The notes under the pieces were generated by a model. It was given only the letters and a program-made list of their open reading frames with translations, was not told the DNA's origin and made no database searches. From Kingella oralis (lineage in GTDB: Bacteria; Pseudomonadota; Gammaproteobacteria; Burkholderiales; Neisseriaceae), in assembly GCF_014054985.1 (NCBI RefSeq), contig NZ_CP059569.1, positions 1,302,001-1,366,000 on the forward strand: a DNA stretch of 64,000 nt, written 5' to 3'. The position numbers were made by a program, and so were the translations under genes. The stretch's first letter is position 1, and each line of letters opens with the position of its first letter. Positions 8,321 to 18,432 of this stretch are shown in pieces.

Positions 8321-9243
8321 AACCCCAACTCATTCAAAAACCGCACATCATCCGCCCACCCCGATTTCACCTTCACCCAAACCTTCAAGAAAATCTTGCA
8401 GTCAAACAGCTTTTCCATATCCAGCCGCGCTTCGGTGGAGATTTTTTTCAGCTTTTCGCCGCCCTTGCCAATCACAATCGGCTTTTGGTTTTCCTTATCC
8501 ACCAACACGGCAACATAAATATGATAAATGCCCTCGCCCGCGTCAAACTTTTCCACTTCCACGTTCATCGCGTAAGGCAGCTCTTCGCCCAGATAGCGAA
8601 ACAGCTTTTCGCGCACGATTTCCGCCGCCAAAAAACGGCTGGATTTATCGGTAATCATGTCTTCGGGGTACATCGGCACGCTTTCGGGCAGATAGCTTTT
8701 CAGCTTCGCCAGCAAGTTGGCAATGCGTAGCCCATGCTTGGCGCTCACCACTTCATAGCCTGCAAAATCAAATTCTTGCATCACTTCGGCGATGAATGCA
8801 TCAAGCGTTGCGGCATCTTTGGCTTTGTTTTTGTCAATTTTGTTTACCACCAGCATCACAGGCGTGTTTTTGGGCAATTGTTTCAGCACAATGCGGTCGG
8901 CATCGGAAAAACGCAGCGCTTCCACCACAAAAACAATCACGTCCACGCCGCTCACGGCTTCGGTTACGTTTAAATTTAAGCGGTCGTTCAAGGCGTTGCG
9001 ATGGTAGGTTTGGAAGCCTGGGGTGTCCACGAAAACAAATTGCGCGGTGTCGTCGGTATAGATACCCGTTACTCGGTTGCGCGTGGTTTGGGCTTTTTTG
9101 CTGGTGATGCTGATTTTTTGCCCAATCAGGTGGTTCATCAGCGTGGATTTGCCCACGTTGGGCCGCCCCACAATGGCGATAAAGCCGCAGCGATAGCCTT
9201 CGGCGGCGGTTTTTTCGTTGGCTAAAAATTCTTCTAGGTTCAT
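8317..9243 (-). CDS. era: GTPase Era
   Basis: 308-residue GTPase: G1 GRPNVGKST near residue 27, G3 DTPGFQ, G4 NKID, then the C-terminal KH domain with PIVIGKGGEKLKKISTEARLD. Era binds the 3' end of 16S rRNA and assists 30S maturation. An unusual N-terminal extension of about 18 residues (MNLEEFLANEKTAAEGYR) precedes the G domain. rnc, the usual neighbour, is not adjacent; the acyltransferase gene overlaps its stop instead. Confidence 0.95.
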   Translation of the reverse strand: MNLEEFLANEKTAAEGYRCGFIAIVGRPNVGKSTLMNHLIGQKISITSKKAQTTRNRVTGIYTDDTAQFVFVDTPGFQTYHRNALNDRLNLNVTEAVSGVDVIVFVVEALRFSDADRIVLKQLPKNTPVMLVVNKIDKNKAKDAATLDAFIAEVMQEFDFAGYEVVSAKHGLRIANLLAKLKSYLPESVPMYPEDMITDKSSRFLAAEIVREKLFRYLGEELPYAMNVEVEKFDAGEGIYHIYVAVLVDKENQKPIVIGKGGEKLKKISTEARLDMEKLFDCKIFLKVWVKVKSGWADDVRFLNELGL

Positions 9244-9295
9244 GGCTGGGCTTTCTTGGGTAATGGGGTTGATGATGGGTAAACAGAAATACGAT

Positions 9296-9330
9296 TTTCA
9301 GGCTGCCTCAACGTATTAGGCAGCCTGAAA
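9296..9330. terminator. inverted-DUS terminator after trmJ
   Basis: TTTCAGGCTGCCT and AGGCAGCCTGAAA are separated by about 9 bases, immediately after the trmJ stop and upstream of era. Confidence 0.75.
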
Positions 9331-9331
9331 G

Positions 9332-10132
9332 TCATTCTTTGGGCAGCTTCTGCTGCACCCTATTTAAAAATCCACGCAAAATATCAATGTCTTCCGTGGT
9401 GGTGTCGGCACGGTTAAACAGCGAATGCAGGCGGCGCATCATGCGCTCTTGGTTGCGGCGGCGGAAAAAATCCAGTTGCACCATGGTATCTTCCAAATGC
9501 TGCACCATGCCCGCCACTTGCTCGGCGGTGGCGAGATTGCGCTCGGGAATCAGGTGGCTCATGTCCATGTTTACATGGCTAAACAGCTCGTAGCACACCA
9601 CTTGCACGGCTTGGGCAAGGTTGAGCGAGAAGTAATCGGGGTTACCCGAAATGGTCATCAGGCGGTTGCATTGTTGCACTTCGTCTATGCTGAGCCCATA
9701 AGTTTCGTTGCCAAACACCAGCGCGATTTGCTGCCCTACTTGGGCGGCGGCAAGCAGGCTGGGGGCGAGTTGGCGCGGGGTTTGCAGCGGCGTGGTCAGC
9801 TCGCGGCGGCGGCTGGTGAGGGCGCAGCTTAATGTTGTGCCTGCTAACGCTTCGGGCAGCGTGGCGACGATTTTGGCGCGTTCCAGCACGTCTCTTGCGC
9901 CTGATGACAGCACAAAGCTCTCTTCGGGTAGCCTGAAATCGGCGGCTTGCTCGGCGATAAAGGCGGGCGGCTCGGGGGTCATCGGCGTTGCCATGATGTT
10001 GGGGGCAACGAGGGTGAGCCGGGTTAAGCCCATGGTTTTCATGGCGCGGGCGGCGGCGCCAATGTTGGCGGGGTGGCTGGTGCGCGAGAGGACGATACGG
10101 ATGTTGGCAAGATAGGCGGGGAGCGTGGGCAT
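9332..10132 (-). CDS. trmJ: tRNA (cytidine/uridine-2'-O-)-methyltransferase TrmJ
   Basis: 266 residues from ATG 10132 (MPTLPAYLANIRIVLS); the frame extends to 10240 through DUS sequence but the methyltransferase fold begins at IRIVLSRTSHPANIGAAARAM, the SPOUT-family N-terminus. Further blocks are LTLVAPN, IALVFGNETYGLS (SAM-binding knot) and ISGNPDYFSLNLAQAVQVV. A C-terminal helical extension ends the protein, as in TrmJ. It methylates position 32 of several tRNAs in E. coli. Monocistronic, closed by a DUS-pair terminator. Confidence 0.9.
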   Translation of the reverse strand: MPTLPAYLANIRIVLSRTSHPANIGAAARAMKTMGLTRLTLVAPNIMATPMTPEPPAFIAEQAADFRLPEESFVLSSGARDVLERAKIVATLPEALAGTTLSCALTSRRRELTTPLQTPRQLAPSLLAAAQVGQQIALVFGNETYGLSIDEVQQCNRLMTISGNPDYFSLNLAQAVQVVCYELFSHVNMDMSHLIPERNLATAEQVAGMVQHLEDTMVQLDFFRRRNQERMMRRLHSLFNRADTTTEDIDILRGFLNRVQQKLPKE

Positions 10133-10150
10133 GATGATGGTGTGAGGATG

Positions 10151-10193
10151 GTTTTCAGGCTGCCTATTATACAAGAGTAGGCAGCCTGAAAAT
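10151..10193. terminator. inverted DUS pair upstream of trmJ
   Basis: GTTTTCAGGCTGCCTA (10151-10166) and TAGGCAGCCTGAAAAT form a 14-bp stem with a short loop. With no upstream minus-strand gene close by, it may be a stand-alone pair or a barrier to read-through. Confidence 0.5.
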
Positions 10194-10288
10194 GGGTTGC
10201 GGGTGAACTTTATGATGCGTGTTGGCTGGTTGCGTGGCAATTATATGCGGCTGAAATAGGCAGCCTGAAAACCCTTACTCCCAAACAG

Positions 10289-10424
10289 CAGCCTGAAATT
10301 TAAAATGGAGCGGCGGCTCGCCGCCAAATGACTGATGAAACACAGCATTACAGGTTTACCCAAATGTCGGCGAGCCGCCGACGCTCCATCGGTTGCAGGC
10401 TCTACAAAGGTTTCAGCCTGAAAC
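10289..10424. repeat. DUS-flanked palindromic intergenic repeat, full copy 3
   Basis: Left arm ATGGAGCGGCGGCTCGCCGCC (10305-10324), right arm GTCGGCGAGCCGCCGACGCTCCAT (10367-10390), with DUS-like ends GCAGCCTGAAA and TTTCAGCCTGAAA. Opposite orientation to copy 1. The arms pair almost perfectly over about 20 bases. It occupies the gap between trmJ and rsmJ (divergent). Confidence 0.85.
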
Positions 10425-10565
10425 GCACTTTGCCCGCTGGTGGGCGCATCTTGCGTGTAAAATCCCGCCTTGCCGCGTGGCAATCGCCCGCGCCGTTGCC
10501 CCCCGATAAACAGCCTGCGTAGCGCAGCGAAGTTGTGAAGCTAAAACCCTTTCCCCCGATTGATT

Positions 10566-11315
10566 ATGACCCTATCCATCGTTACTGCCCTCCCCCTGCC
10601 CGATTATCTTGCCCACGCCACCGCCATCAGGCAGCCTGAAAACCCCGTTTACCTGCGCTACGACGAGCGCGGTTTGTGCCTGTGCCAACAAGGCGAAAAA
10701 GGCGTGGTGCAAGTGGATTTTGCGGGCGGCGCAGCGCAGCATCGGCGCACCCAAGGCGGCGGCGAATTGATTGCCAAAGCCGTGCAGCATACCGCGCGCC
10801 CCGTGGTGTGGGACGCAACGGGCGGCTTGGGGCGCGACAGCTTTGTGTTGGCGAGTTTGAACCTTGCCGTGCACACGTTTGAACAGCATCCCGCCGTGTT
10901 CGCGCTGCTGCAAGACGGTTTGCACCGCGCCGCGCAGTCGCCCGAAATCGCCACCATCGCCGCACGCATCACACTGCATCAGGGCAACGCCGCCGAGCTG
11001 ATGCCCGCGCTTGCCGCGCAAACGGGCCAGCCCGATGTGGTTTATTTAGACCCGATGTATCCCGAGCGGCAAAAATCCGCCGCCGTTAAAAAAGAAATGG
11101 CGTATTTCCACGCGCTGATTGGGCAGCCTGAAAACGAGTTCAGCGCATTTTCCGCCAACGATGCCGCGCTGTTTCAGGCTGCCCGCGCGGTTGCCAAAAA
11201 ACGCATCGTGGTGAAACGCCCGCGCTTGGGCGCGTTTTTGTGCGGCGAAAAGCCTGCGTATCAGTATGCGGGCAAATCCACGCGGTTTGATGTTTATTTG
11301 CCGAGGGCAGGTTGA
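10566..11315 (+). CDS. rsmJ: 16S rRNA (guanine1516-N2)-methyltransferase RsmJ
   Basis: 249 residues from ATG 10566 (TTG 10560 is also in frame). RsmJ hallmarks: GGELIAKAV, then the SAM site VVWDATGGLGRDSFVLA, then VVYLDPMYPERQKSAAVKKEM with the DPMYP catalytic motif, and VVKRPRLG near the end. It methylates G1516 of 16S rRNA. Three DUS lie in frame (RQPENP, GQPENE, FQAARA). Divergent from trmJ across a repeat-filled gap. Confidence 0.9.
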   Translation: MTLSIVTALPLPDYLAHATAIRQPENPVYLRYDERGLCLCQQGEKGVVQVDFAGGAAQHRRTQGGGELIAKAVQHTARPVVWDATGGLGRDSFVLASLNLAVHTFEQHPAVFALLQDGLHRAAQSPEIATIAARITLHQGNAAELMPALAAQTGQPDVVYLDPMYPERQKSAAVKKEMAYFHALIGQPENEFSAFSANDAALFQAARAVAKKRIVVKRPRLGAFLCGEKPAYQYAGKSTRFDVYLPRAG

Positions 11316-11429
11316 TGCGCGCCACACAAGCCAAATCAGCCCTGCCAATAGAATAAGCAAACGCAGCCTGAAACCCGCCCCCGCAGTTTTCAGGCTGCCC
11401 TTATTTCGTTTAAAATACGCCACTTTTTC

Positions 11430-13727
11430 ATGCCCTTAAAACCGATGTTCAACCCCAGCCAAAACACGCTTAATCTCGCCCAATACGCCGAACGCGCCTA
11501 CCTAGAATACGCCATGAGCGTGGTCAAAGGGCGCGCCCTGCCCGCCGTGCAAGACGGGCAAAAACCCGTGCAACGGCGCATCCTGTTCGCCATGAAAGAC
11601 ATGGGCTTAACCCACGGCGCAAAGCCCGTTAAATCTGCCCGCGTGGTCGGCGAGATTTTGGGCAAATATCATCCGCATGGCGACAGCTCCGCATACGAAG
11701 CGATGGTGCGCATGGCGCAAGATTTCACGCTGCGCTATCCGCTGATTGACGGCATCGGCAATTTTGGCTCACGCGATGGCGACGGCGCGGCGGCGATGCG
11801 TTACACCGAAGCGCGTTTAACCCCGCTTGCCGAGCTGCTATTGAGCGAAATCAACCAAGGCACGGTGGACTTTATCCCCAACTATGACGGTGCGTTTGAA
11901 GAGCCCGAATCGCTGCCCGCGCGGCTGCCGATGGTGCTGCTCAACGGCGCAAGCGGCATCGCCGTGGGCATGGCAACCGAAATCCCCTCGCACAATCTGG
12001 GCGAAGTGGCGCAAGCGGCGGTGGCGTTGCTGAAAAATCCCGCGCTCACCACCGCCGATTTGCATCACCACATCCCCGCGCCCGATTTTGCAGGCGGCGC
12101 ACACATCATTACCCCCGCCAAAGACATCGCGCAAATTTACGAAACAGGCAAAGGCAGCATCCGCGTGCGCGCGCGTTATGACGTGGAAAAGCTGGCGCGT
12201 GGGCAATGGCGCGTGGTTGTAAGCGAGTTGCCGCCCAACACTTCCTCCGCCAAAATCTTGGCAGAAATTGAAGAGCAAACCAATCCCAAGCCCAAAGCGG
12301 GCAAAAAACAGCTTAACCAAGACCAGCTCAACACCAAAAAGCTGATGCTGGATTTGCTGGAAAAAGTGCGCGACGAAAGCGACGGCGAACACCCCGTACG
12401 CCTTGTGTTTGAGCCAAAATCCAGCCGAATGCAGCCTGAAACGTTTATCAACACGCTGATGGCGCAAACCAGCATGGAAGGCAATGTTTCTGTAAACCTT
12501 GTGATGATGGGGCTGGACAATCGCCCCGCGCAAAAAAACCTGAAAACCATTTTGCAAGAATGGCTGGACTACCGCACCGCCACGGTAACGCGCCGCTTGC
12601 AGCACCGCTTGGATGCCGTGGAAAAGCGCATCCATATTTTAGACGGGCGCATGATTGCGTTTTTGCATATTGACCAAGTGATTAAAGTGATCCGCGAAGC
12701 AGACGAGCCCAAGCCCGAATTGATGGCGGCGTTTCAGCTTACCGAAATCCAAGCCGAAGACATTTTAGAAATCCGCCTGCGCCAGCTTGCCCGCTTGGAA
12801 GGCATTAAAATTGAACGCGAACTCAACGAGTTGCGCGAAGAAGCAGGCAGCCTGAAAACGCTGTTGGGCGATGAAAACGAAAAGCGCAAGCTCATCATCA
12901 AAGAAATCCAAGCCGATGCCAAGCAATTTGGCGATGCACGGCGCACGTTGGTGGAAGCCGCCGAACGCGCCACGCTCACGCAAACCACCGCCGATGAACC
13001 CATCACGCTGATTTTGTCGCAACAAGGCTGGCTACGCGCCCGTGCAGGGCATGGCGTGGATGCCGCACAAATTGCGTTTAAAGAAGGCGATGCCTTGCAG
13101 CAAGTGCTGGAAACGCGCACCGTGCAGCCTGTGGTGGTGTGGGATTCGCATGGGCGCAGCTACACGCTGGATGCCGCCGAAATCCCCAAAGGGCGCGGCG
13201 ACGGCGTGCCGATTGCTTCGTTGATTGAATTGCCCAGCCAAGCCAGCGTGGTTGCGCTGTTGGCGGGCGCGGCGGATGATTATTATCTGCTTTCAGGCTG
13301 CCACGGCTACGGCTTTATCGCCAAGCTGGAAGATTTGTTCACGCGCCAAAAAGCAGGCAAAGCCGTGCTCACGCTGGATGATAACGAAACCGCCCTGCCG
13401 CCCGTTCGCATTGCGAATGATTGGCTGATTGCGCCCGATAGCCGCATCGTGCTGGCAAGTGCCAACAAACGCCTGCTCGCCTTCCCCGTGAGCGAAATGA
13501 AAATCATGGCAAAAGGGCGCGGCTTGCAACTCATCAAGCTATCAGACGGCGACACGCTTGCCCTTGCCAGCGCGCTCACCAGCGAACACTACACGCTGCA
13601 CATCATCGGCAAGCGCGGCGCAATCCACCAAGAAACGCTGCGCATCGCCGATATTGCCGGCAAACGCGCCGGCAAAGGCAAGCTGCTGGATATTTCAGGC
13701 AGCCTGAAAGCGATTGAAGCGCGGTAG
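11430..13727 (+). CDS. parC: DNA topoisomerase IV subunit A
   Basis: 765-residue type IIA topoisomerase A subunit. Winged-helix/tower region with [14 protein letters not shown], the quinolone-resistance region [20 protein letters not shown] (residues 78-97), and active-site Tyr125 in [11 protein letters not shown]. The two Ser and the Glu in GDSSAYE are the wild-type residues at fluoroquinolone-resistance positions. The C-terminal beta-propeller domain is shorter than in GyrA and has no clear GyrA box, consistent with ParC. It decatenates chromosomes with ParE, which is not in the window. An alternative start is the Met at residue 6. Confidence 0.95.
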   Translation: MPLKPMFNPSQNTLNLAQYAERAYLEYAMSVVKGRALPAVQDGQKPVQRRILFAMKDMGLTHGAKPVKSARVVGEILGKYHPHGDSSAYEAMVRMAQDFTLRYPLIDGIGNFGSRDGDGAAAMRYTEARLTPLAELLLSEINQGTVDFIPNYDGAFEEPESLPARLPMVLLNGASGIAVGMATEIPSHNLGEVAQAAVALLKNPALTTADLHHHIPAPDFAGGAHIITPAKDIAQIYETGKGSIRVRARYDVEKLARGQWRVVVSELPPNTSSAKILAEIEEQTNPKPKAGKKQLNQDQLNTKKLMLDLLEKVRDESDGEHPVRLVFEPKSSRMQPETFINTLMAQTSMEGNVSVNLVMMGLDNRPAQKNLKTILQEWLDYRTATVTRRLQHRLDAVEKRIHILDGRMIAFLHIDQVIKVIREADEPKPELMAAFQLTEIQAEDILEIRLRQLARLEGIKIERELNELREEAGSLKTLLGDENEKRKLIIKEIQADAKQFGDARRTLVEAAERATLTQTTADEPITLILSQQGWLRARAGHGVDAAQIAFKEGDALQQVLETRTVQPVVVWDSHGRSYTLDAAEIPKGRGDGVPIASLIELPSQASVVALLAGAADDYYLLSGCHGYGFIAKLEDLFTRQKAGKAVLTLDDNETALPPVRIANDWLIAPDSRIVLASANKRLLAFPVSEMKIMAKGRGLQLIKLSDGDTLALASALTSEHYTLHIIGKRGAIHQETLRIADIAGKRAGKGKLLDISGSLKAIEAR

Positions 13728-13880
13728 GCAGCCTGAAAAGCATAACAGCACGACATTTTTCGACACCTGAGGCAGCCTGAAACGAAGAACGTAACTAAAA
13801 ACGCATCAACGCAACACAGTTCCCCCCTCCCTCCAACCCCAAAGGCAGCCTGAAACGAAGCCCCACCCCGAAAGCCCCCT

Positions 13881-15512
13881 ATGGCAGCACTCAACGAAAA
13901 AGACATCGGCATCCTCGACGACTGGGACGAGCAAAGCAAGCGCGTTATCAACATGATAAACATCGCAAGGATTTCCATCTTCTGCTCCCTGCTTATCTTC
14001 CTCGCCGTTATCCACAACATTCGCGGCACCGAGCAAACCCTCGCCGCCTATGCCCCCATGGTGCAAAACGAAGGCTGGCTGCAAATCTGGTGCACCGTGT
14101 ATGGCGCCATCATCATGTTCAGCCTTGCCAACCCCAAATGGCAGCTGCAACCCAAAACCCGCACGCTGCCCAACGCCAGCGCGGTGTTTGACATCACCAT
14201 GATGGGCATACTCACTGCCCTTGCCGGCGGCGTATCCTCTGGCTTCGGCATCCTCGCCCTGCCCTTTCTCGCCACCGCCTGCGTGCTCAGCTACGGGCGC
14301 TATCCCCTGCTCTACGGCAGCTACGCCGCCTTGCTGATTACCGGCGACATCCTGTGGAAATTCTATCCGTTCAGCATGGACATCATCCGCGGCAACCTTT
14401 CGCTGCTCACCGGGCAAATCCTGCTGATGGTAGCCTGCTACATCGTCCCCCTGCTCACCTCGTTTTCCGCCCGCTACCTCGTAACCGCCGACGATTCCAT
14501 CCGCACCCACCGCACCGCTTTCGAGCGGCTGAGCGCGTTAAACAAAATCGTGCTCAACCGCATTCAAGAAGCCGTGATTGTGGTGGATCAGGATTGCCTG
14601 GTGTGGACATACAACCGCCAAGCCAAGCAATATTTCTCCGAACTAGAAAGTAACGAGCTTGCCCCCTTTTTAAGCGGTCTAGTCAAAACATGGCGGCTCA
14701 AACCCGAAGAATCCTTTTCCAATCTATCGCCGATTAACTCCACGCTGATGTATGTTCGCGCCATCCCCATTATCCAAGAAGACACCGAGCTGCTGATGCT
14801 GTTTGCCCGCGCCGAACGCGAACGCCAAGCCGAAGCGCAAACGCTCAAACTCACCGCGCTGGGCTTGCTCACCGCCAATCTGGCGCACGAAATCCGCAAC
14901 CCGCTCTCTGCCATGCGCCAAGCCAGCGGCCTAATCCAAGAAACCGCCGAAGAAGACGCAAACCCGATGTACCGCAAACTCAGCGACATCATCGAAAAAA
15001 ACATCACCCGCATCGACAAAATGCTGGAAGACATCACCTCGCTCAACCGCAGCGACCGCATCGACACCAAAGGCATCCACCTCACCCAATTCTGGCTCAG
15101 CTTCATCCAAGAGTTTTACCTCACCAATCCCGAGGCTAAAAACTGCCTGCGCCTTGACGTGCCCAACGGTTCCAGCTTCATCGCCCTGTTTGATGCCGCC
15201 CACCTGCAACAAATCATGTGGAACCTCTGCAACAACGCATGGCGGCATTGCCGCAAGCAAAAAGGCAGCATCGTGGTGAGCCTGCGCGTGTTTGGCAAAA
15301 ACAACATCAGCCTGCGCGTGTGGGACGATGGACCGGGCGTATCCGAAACCATCCGCGAGCATCTATTTGAACCATTTAACACTTCCGAAGCCGAAGGCAC
15401 AGGCTTAGGGCTATACGTTGCCCGCGAGCTGGCGCACGCCAACAACGGCGACCTATGCTATGTGCCGCACGCCAAATCCTTTGAACTTATCCTACCGAGA
15501 GCCCCCAAATGA
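13881..15512 (+). CDS. pilS: sensor histidine kinase PilS
   Basis: 543 residues. Six hydrophobic segments between about residues 28 and 205, a PAS-like region (LNRIQEAVIVVDQDCLVWTYN), then the dimerisation/phospho-acceptor box LTANLAHEIRNPLSAMRQAS and the ATPase motifs MWNLCNNAWRH (N box), VWDDGPGVS (G1) and GTGLGLYVARELAHAN (G2). The layout matches PilS of Neisseriaceae and Pseudomonas, which controls pilin expression. In Kingella kingae PilS/PilR with sigma-54 are known to regulate type IV pili. Its stop overlaps the start of pilR by 4 bases. Confidence 0.9.
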   Translation: MAALNEKDIGILDDWDEQSKRVINMINIARISIFCSLLIFLAVIHNIRGTEQTLAAYAPMVQNEGWLQIWCTVYGAIIMFSLANPKWQLQPKTRTLPNASAVFDITMMGILTALAGGVSSGFGILALPFLATACVLSYGRYPLLYGSYAALLITGDILWKFYPFSMDIIRGNLSLLTGQILLMVACYIVPLLTSFSARYLVTADDSIRTHRTAFERLSALNKIVLNRIQEAVIVVDQDCLVWTYNRQAKQYFSELESNELAPFLSGLVKTWRLKPEESFSNLSPINSTLMYVRAIPIIQEDTELLMLFARAERERQAEAQTLKLTALGLLTANLAHEIRNPLSAMRQASGLIQETAEEDANPMYRKLSDIIEKNITRIDKMLEDITSLNRSDRIDTKGIHLTQFWLSFIQEFYLTNPEAKNCLRLDVPNGSSFIALFDAAHLQQIMWNLCNNAWRHCRKQKGSIVVSLRVFGKNNISLRVWDDGPGVSETIREHLFEPFNTSEAEGTGLGLYVARELAHANNGDLCYVPHAKSFELILPRAPK

Positions 15513-17131
15513 GCACCAACAACCTAAACCGCCCCGTATTAGTCGTTGACGACGAAGCCGACATCCGCGATTTGATGGAAATGACCCTGATGAAAATGGG
15601 CTTGCGCGTAGACACCGCCGAGGGCGTGCGCGCCGCGTTAAGCAAACTGAGCAGCAACAAATACTCCCTCGTGCTCACCGATATGCGTATGCCCGACGGT
15701 TCGGGCTTGGAAGTGGTGCAACACATCAACCAGCAGCAGCTGGATGTGCCCGTTGCCGTGATTACCGCGTTCGGCAGCGCCGTGCAAGCGTTAAAAGAAG
15801 GCGCATTTGACTATCTGCAAAAACCCATCACGCTGGCGCAACTGCGCACGCTGGTGAAATCCGCCATCAAGGTGCAAGAAGACAACAGCGCGCCGCCAGC
15901 CGCTGCCGAACCCGAGCCGCAAGCCGCCCCGCCCCAATCGCCGCCCGTTATCATCGATATCGATGACGAAGACGATTTTCAGGCTGCCGCAACACCCGCC
16001 GCCCAACCCATCGCCAAACAACCCGAAACCATCAGGCAGCCTGAAAACGCAGCCGGCGAATTGCCGCGCAGCCCCGCCAAAGCCGCCGCCGGCAAACCCG
16101 CCGTGCCCGTAAACGAGAGCAAGCTCAAAATGGAAGCCGACCTGCCGCGCCTGCTCGGCTCGTCGCCGCAAATTGAAACCGTGCGCAACCTTATCCGCAA
16201 GCTCGCCCCCGCCAACGTGCCCGTTTACATTTCGGGCGAAAGCGGCTCGGGTAAAGAACAAGCCGCGCGCAGCATCCACGAACTCTCGCCGCGCAAAGAC
16301 GGCCCGTTCATCGCCGTAAACTGTGGCGCCATCCCAGAAAACCTGATGGAAAGCGAATTCTTCGGCTACAAAAAAGGCAGCTTCACAGGCGCCGACCAAG
16401 ACCGTCTCGGCTTCTTCCAACACGCCCACGGCGGCACCTTATTCTTGGACGAAGTCGCCGACCTGCCGCTTGCCATGCAAGTCAAACTCTTGCGCGCCAT
16501 CCAAGAAAAAGCCGTGCGCCGCATTGGCGATGCGCAAGAAGTGAAAGTGGACGTGCGCATCATTTCCGCCACCCACAAAAATCTCCCCGCGCTGGTGGAA
16601 AGCGGCGCCTTCCGCCAAGACTTGTTCTACCGTCTTAACGTGGTAACGCTGCACATGCCCGCCCTGCGCGAAATGCACGAAGACCTCGCCAACCTTATCG
16701 CCCATCTTTTACGCAAACACCACAGCGGCGACATCAACATGACCCCCGCCGCCCGCGAAGCCCTGCTGCGCTACAACTACCCCGGCAACTTCCGCGAACT
16801 AGAAAACATCCTAGAACGCGCCGTCGCCCTCGCCAGCAACCACACCATAGACGTGGACGATTTGCAAATCACCACCGACCCGCTTGGTGGCGGCAGCGCA
16901 GCCGTAGAACTGGAAGGCACCAGCCAACACCAAATCGTCAACGGCTTGCCCAACTTCCAAATGGGCACCACCCAAATCCAAGATTATCTGGACGACATCG
17001 AACGCCAAATTTTGGAATACGCCCTGCGTCTCACCCAAGGCAACCGCACGCAAGCCGCCAAAACACTCGGCATCAGCTTCCGCTCCATGCGCTATCGCCT
17101 AGAACGGCTAAACATTGATTTAGGCGCGTAA
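15509..17131 (+). CDS. pilR: sigma-54-dependent response regulator PilR
   Basis: 540-residue NtrC-family regulator. The receiver domain (1-125) has DDEAD and the phospho-acceptor in VLTDMRMPDG. The AAA+ domain has Walker A GESGSGKEQ, the sigma-54 contact loop GSFTGA (Ser for Ala in GAFTGA) and Walker B GTLFLDEVADLP. A Fis-type HTH closes the protein (NRTQAAKTLGISFRSMRYRL). Between receiver and AAA+ lies an unusually long Pro/Ala linker (about 125-205) containing two in-frame DUS (FQAA, RQPEN). Followed at once by a DUS-pair terminator. Confidence 0.92.
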   Translation: MSTNNLNRPVLVVDDEADIRDLMEMTLMKMGLRVDTAEGVRAALSKLSSNKYSLVLTDMRMPDGSGLEVVQHINQQQLDVPVAVITAFGSAVQALKEGAFDYLQKPITLAQLRTLVKSAIKVQEDNSAPPAAAEPEPQAAPPQSPPVIIDIDDEDDFQAAATPAAQPIAKQPETIRQPENAAGELPRSPAKAAAGKPAVPVNESKLKMEADLPRLLGSSPQIETVRNLIRKLAPANVPVYISGESGSGKEQAARSIHELSPRKDGPFIAVNCGAIPENLMESEFFGYKKGSFTGADQDRLGFFQHAHGGTLFLDEVADLPLAMQVKLLRAIQEKAVRRIGDAQEVKVDVRIISATHKNLPALVESGAFRQDLFYRLNVVTLHMPALREMHEDLANLIAHLLRKHHSGDINMTPAAREALLRYNYPGNFRELENILERAVALASNHTIDVDDLQITTDPLGGGSAAVELEGTSQHQIVNGLPNFQMGTTQIQDYLDDIERQILEYALRLTQGNRTQAAKTLGISFRSMRYRLERLNIDLGA

Positions 17132-17133
17132 CA

Positions 17134-17176
17134 TGGTTTTCAGGCTGCCTATCTCAACAATAGGCAGCCTGAAACC
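17134..17176 (+). terminator. inverted-DUS terminator of pilSR
   Basis: TTTTCAGGCTGCCTAT and ATAGGCAGCCTGAAA form a 13-15 bp stem only a few bases after the pilR stop. Confidence 0.8.
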
Positions 17177-17292
17177 TTTGCCAAAACTGACCGATGAGAC
17201 ATCGGCGGCCCGCAAGCATCTTTGCAACCGTCCTGTTGAATATGCCATTTGGCAACGAGCCGTCGCCGCTCCATTTCAGATTTCAGGCTGCC
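17162..17292. repeat. DUS-flanked palindromic intergenic repeat, copy 4
   Basis: Starts in AGGCAGCCTGAAACCTTTGCC, contains a diverged left arm (ATCGGCGGCCCGCAAGCATC) and a right arm CATTTGGCAACGAGCCGTCGC followed by CGCTCCATTTCAGATTTC, and ends in a DUS. Together with a further DUS pair at 17406-17442 it fills the 17132-17507 gap. Confidence 0.75.
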
Positions 17293-17455
17293 TCTGAGCC
17301 TTTACAAAGCGCTCAGCCTGAAAAGCAAAATCAACATGAGGCCGCAACGGCTCATCACCAATATGCTTGCTGAACCCGCCCGAATTGGCAAAACACCCGC
17401 ACACCGTTTTCAGGCTGCCTCAACACATTGGGCAGCCTGAAAAGCACAAGCAAAA

Positions 17456-17492
17456 CAAAAAACCGATGATTTTCCCCATCATCGGTTTCCCA
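17456..17492 (-). terminator. intrinsic terminator of rpoH
   Basis: On the minus strand AACCGATGA and TCATCGGTT form a 9-bp stem with a GGGGAAAA-type loop, followed by TTTTTTG. It begins 16 bases after the rpoH stop. Confidence 0.85.
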
Positions 17493-17507
17493 TGTTGTAT
17501 TAAGCAA

Positions 17508-18380
17508 TCAATCTTCAATCACATCATCCGCATTTTCCGCCAACAGTGCGCGCAATTTTTGCATCGCCTTCGCCTCAATCTGGCGAATTCGCTCCGCAGA
17601 AACACCAAATTCCGCCGCCAGCTCATGCAGCGTCAAACCGCCGTCATCCTGCAACCATCGCGTTTCCACAATACGGCGGCTGCGTTCGTCCAACTGTGAA
17701 AGCGCATTGCGCAAGCCCTCGGTTTGCAACGCATAATGCGCTTTTTTCGCCAACTGCTGGCTCGGCTCGCTGCTGTCATCGCTCAGCCAGTCAATCGGCG
17801 CGAAATTGTTGTCGTCATCATCGCTGTTGTCTGCCAACAAAGCCACATCATTGCCCGTCATGCGCTGTTCCATTTCCAGCACATCCGAGAGCTTCACGCC
17901 CAAATCGTCCGCAATATCCTGCGCCTCTTTCGGGCTCAACGCGCTCAAACTTTTGCGCATGCTGCGCAAATTGAAAAACAACTTGCGCTGCGGTTTCGTG
18001 GTGGCAATCCGCACCAAACGCCAGTTGCGCAAAATAAATTCGTGAATTTCCGCCTTAATCCAATGCACCGCAAACGAAAACAAACGCGCACCATGCGTTG
18101 GTTCAAAGCGTTTCACCGCCTTCATCAAGCCCACATTGCCCTCTTGAATCAAATCCGCCTGATTCAAACCATAGCCATCATAACCGCGCGCAATCGACAC
18201 CACCACGCGCAAATGCGACAAAATCAGCTGTTTTGCCGCTTCCAAATCGCCGCGCAATTGGCGTTGCGCCAGCGAAGTCTCCTCTTCCAATGTCAGCATC
18301 GGGATGCTGTTTACCGTGTGAATATATTGCTCCAAGCTACCATGACCGCTTGGAACCGATAGTGCAAAAGCGTTGTTCAT
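17508..18380 (-). CDS. rpoH: RNA polymerase sigma factor RpoH (sigma-32)
   Basis: 290-residue sigma-70-family factor. Region 2 has QADLIQEGNVGLMKAVKRFE and FSFAVHWIKAEIHEFILRNW, directly followed by the RpoH box PQRKLFFNLR that is diagnostic for heat-shock sigma factors. Region 4 HTH is LTLHELAAEFGVSAERIRQI. It directs transcription of heat-shock chaperone and protease genes. An acidic insert (DNSDDDDNN) lies between regions 3 and 4. Monocistronic with its own promoter and terminator. Confidence 0.93.
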   Translation of the reverse strand: MNNAFALSVPSGHGSLEQYIHTVNSIPMLTLEEETSLAQRQLRGDLEAAKQLILSHLRVVVSIARGYDGYGLNQADLIQEGNVGLMKAVKRFEPTHGARLFSFAVHWIKAEIHEFILRNWRLVRIATTKPQRKLFFNLRSMRKSLSALSPKEAQDIADDLGVKLSDVLEMEQRMTGNDVALLADNSDDDDNNFAPIDWLSDDSSEPSQQLAKKAHYALQTEGLRNALSQLDERSRRIVETRWLQDDGGLTLHELAAEFGVSAERIRQIEAKAMQKLRALLAENADDVIED

Positions 18381-18432
18381 CTAATTATTTTTCCTTCTCT
18401 TAAATCATACTGGTTTACTCGGATTTAGGCAG

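Noticed and set aside
11430..13727. Fluoroquinolone-resistance changes in ParC
   Set aside because: The QRDR reads GDSSAYE with the wild-type Ser, Ser and Glu residues.
15509..17131. GSFTGA instead of GAFTGA in PilR as a functional defect
   Set aside because: Ser at this position is accepted in this regulator family, and the rest of the sigma-54 contact region is intact.
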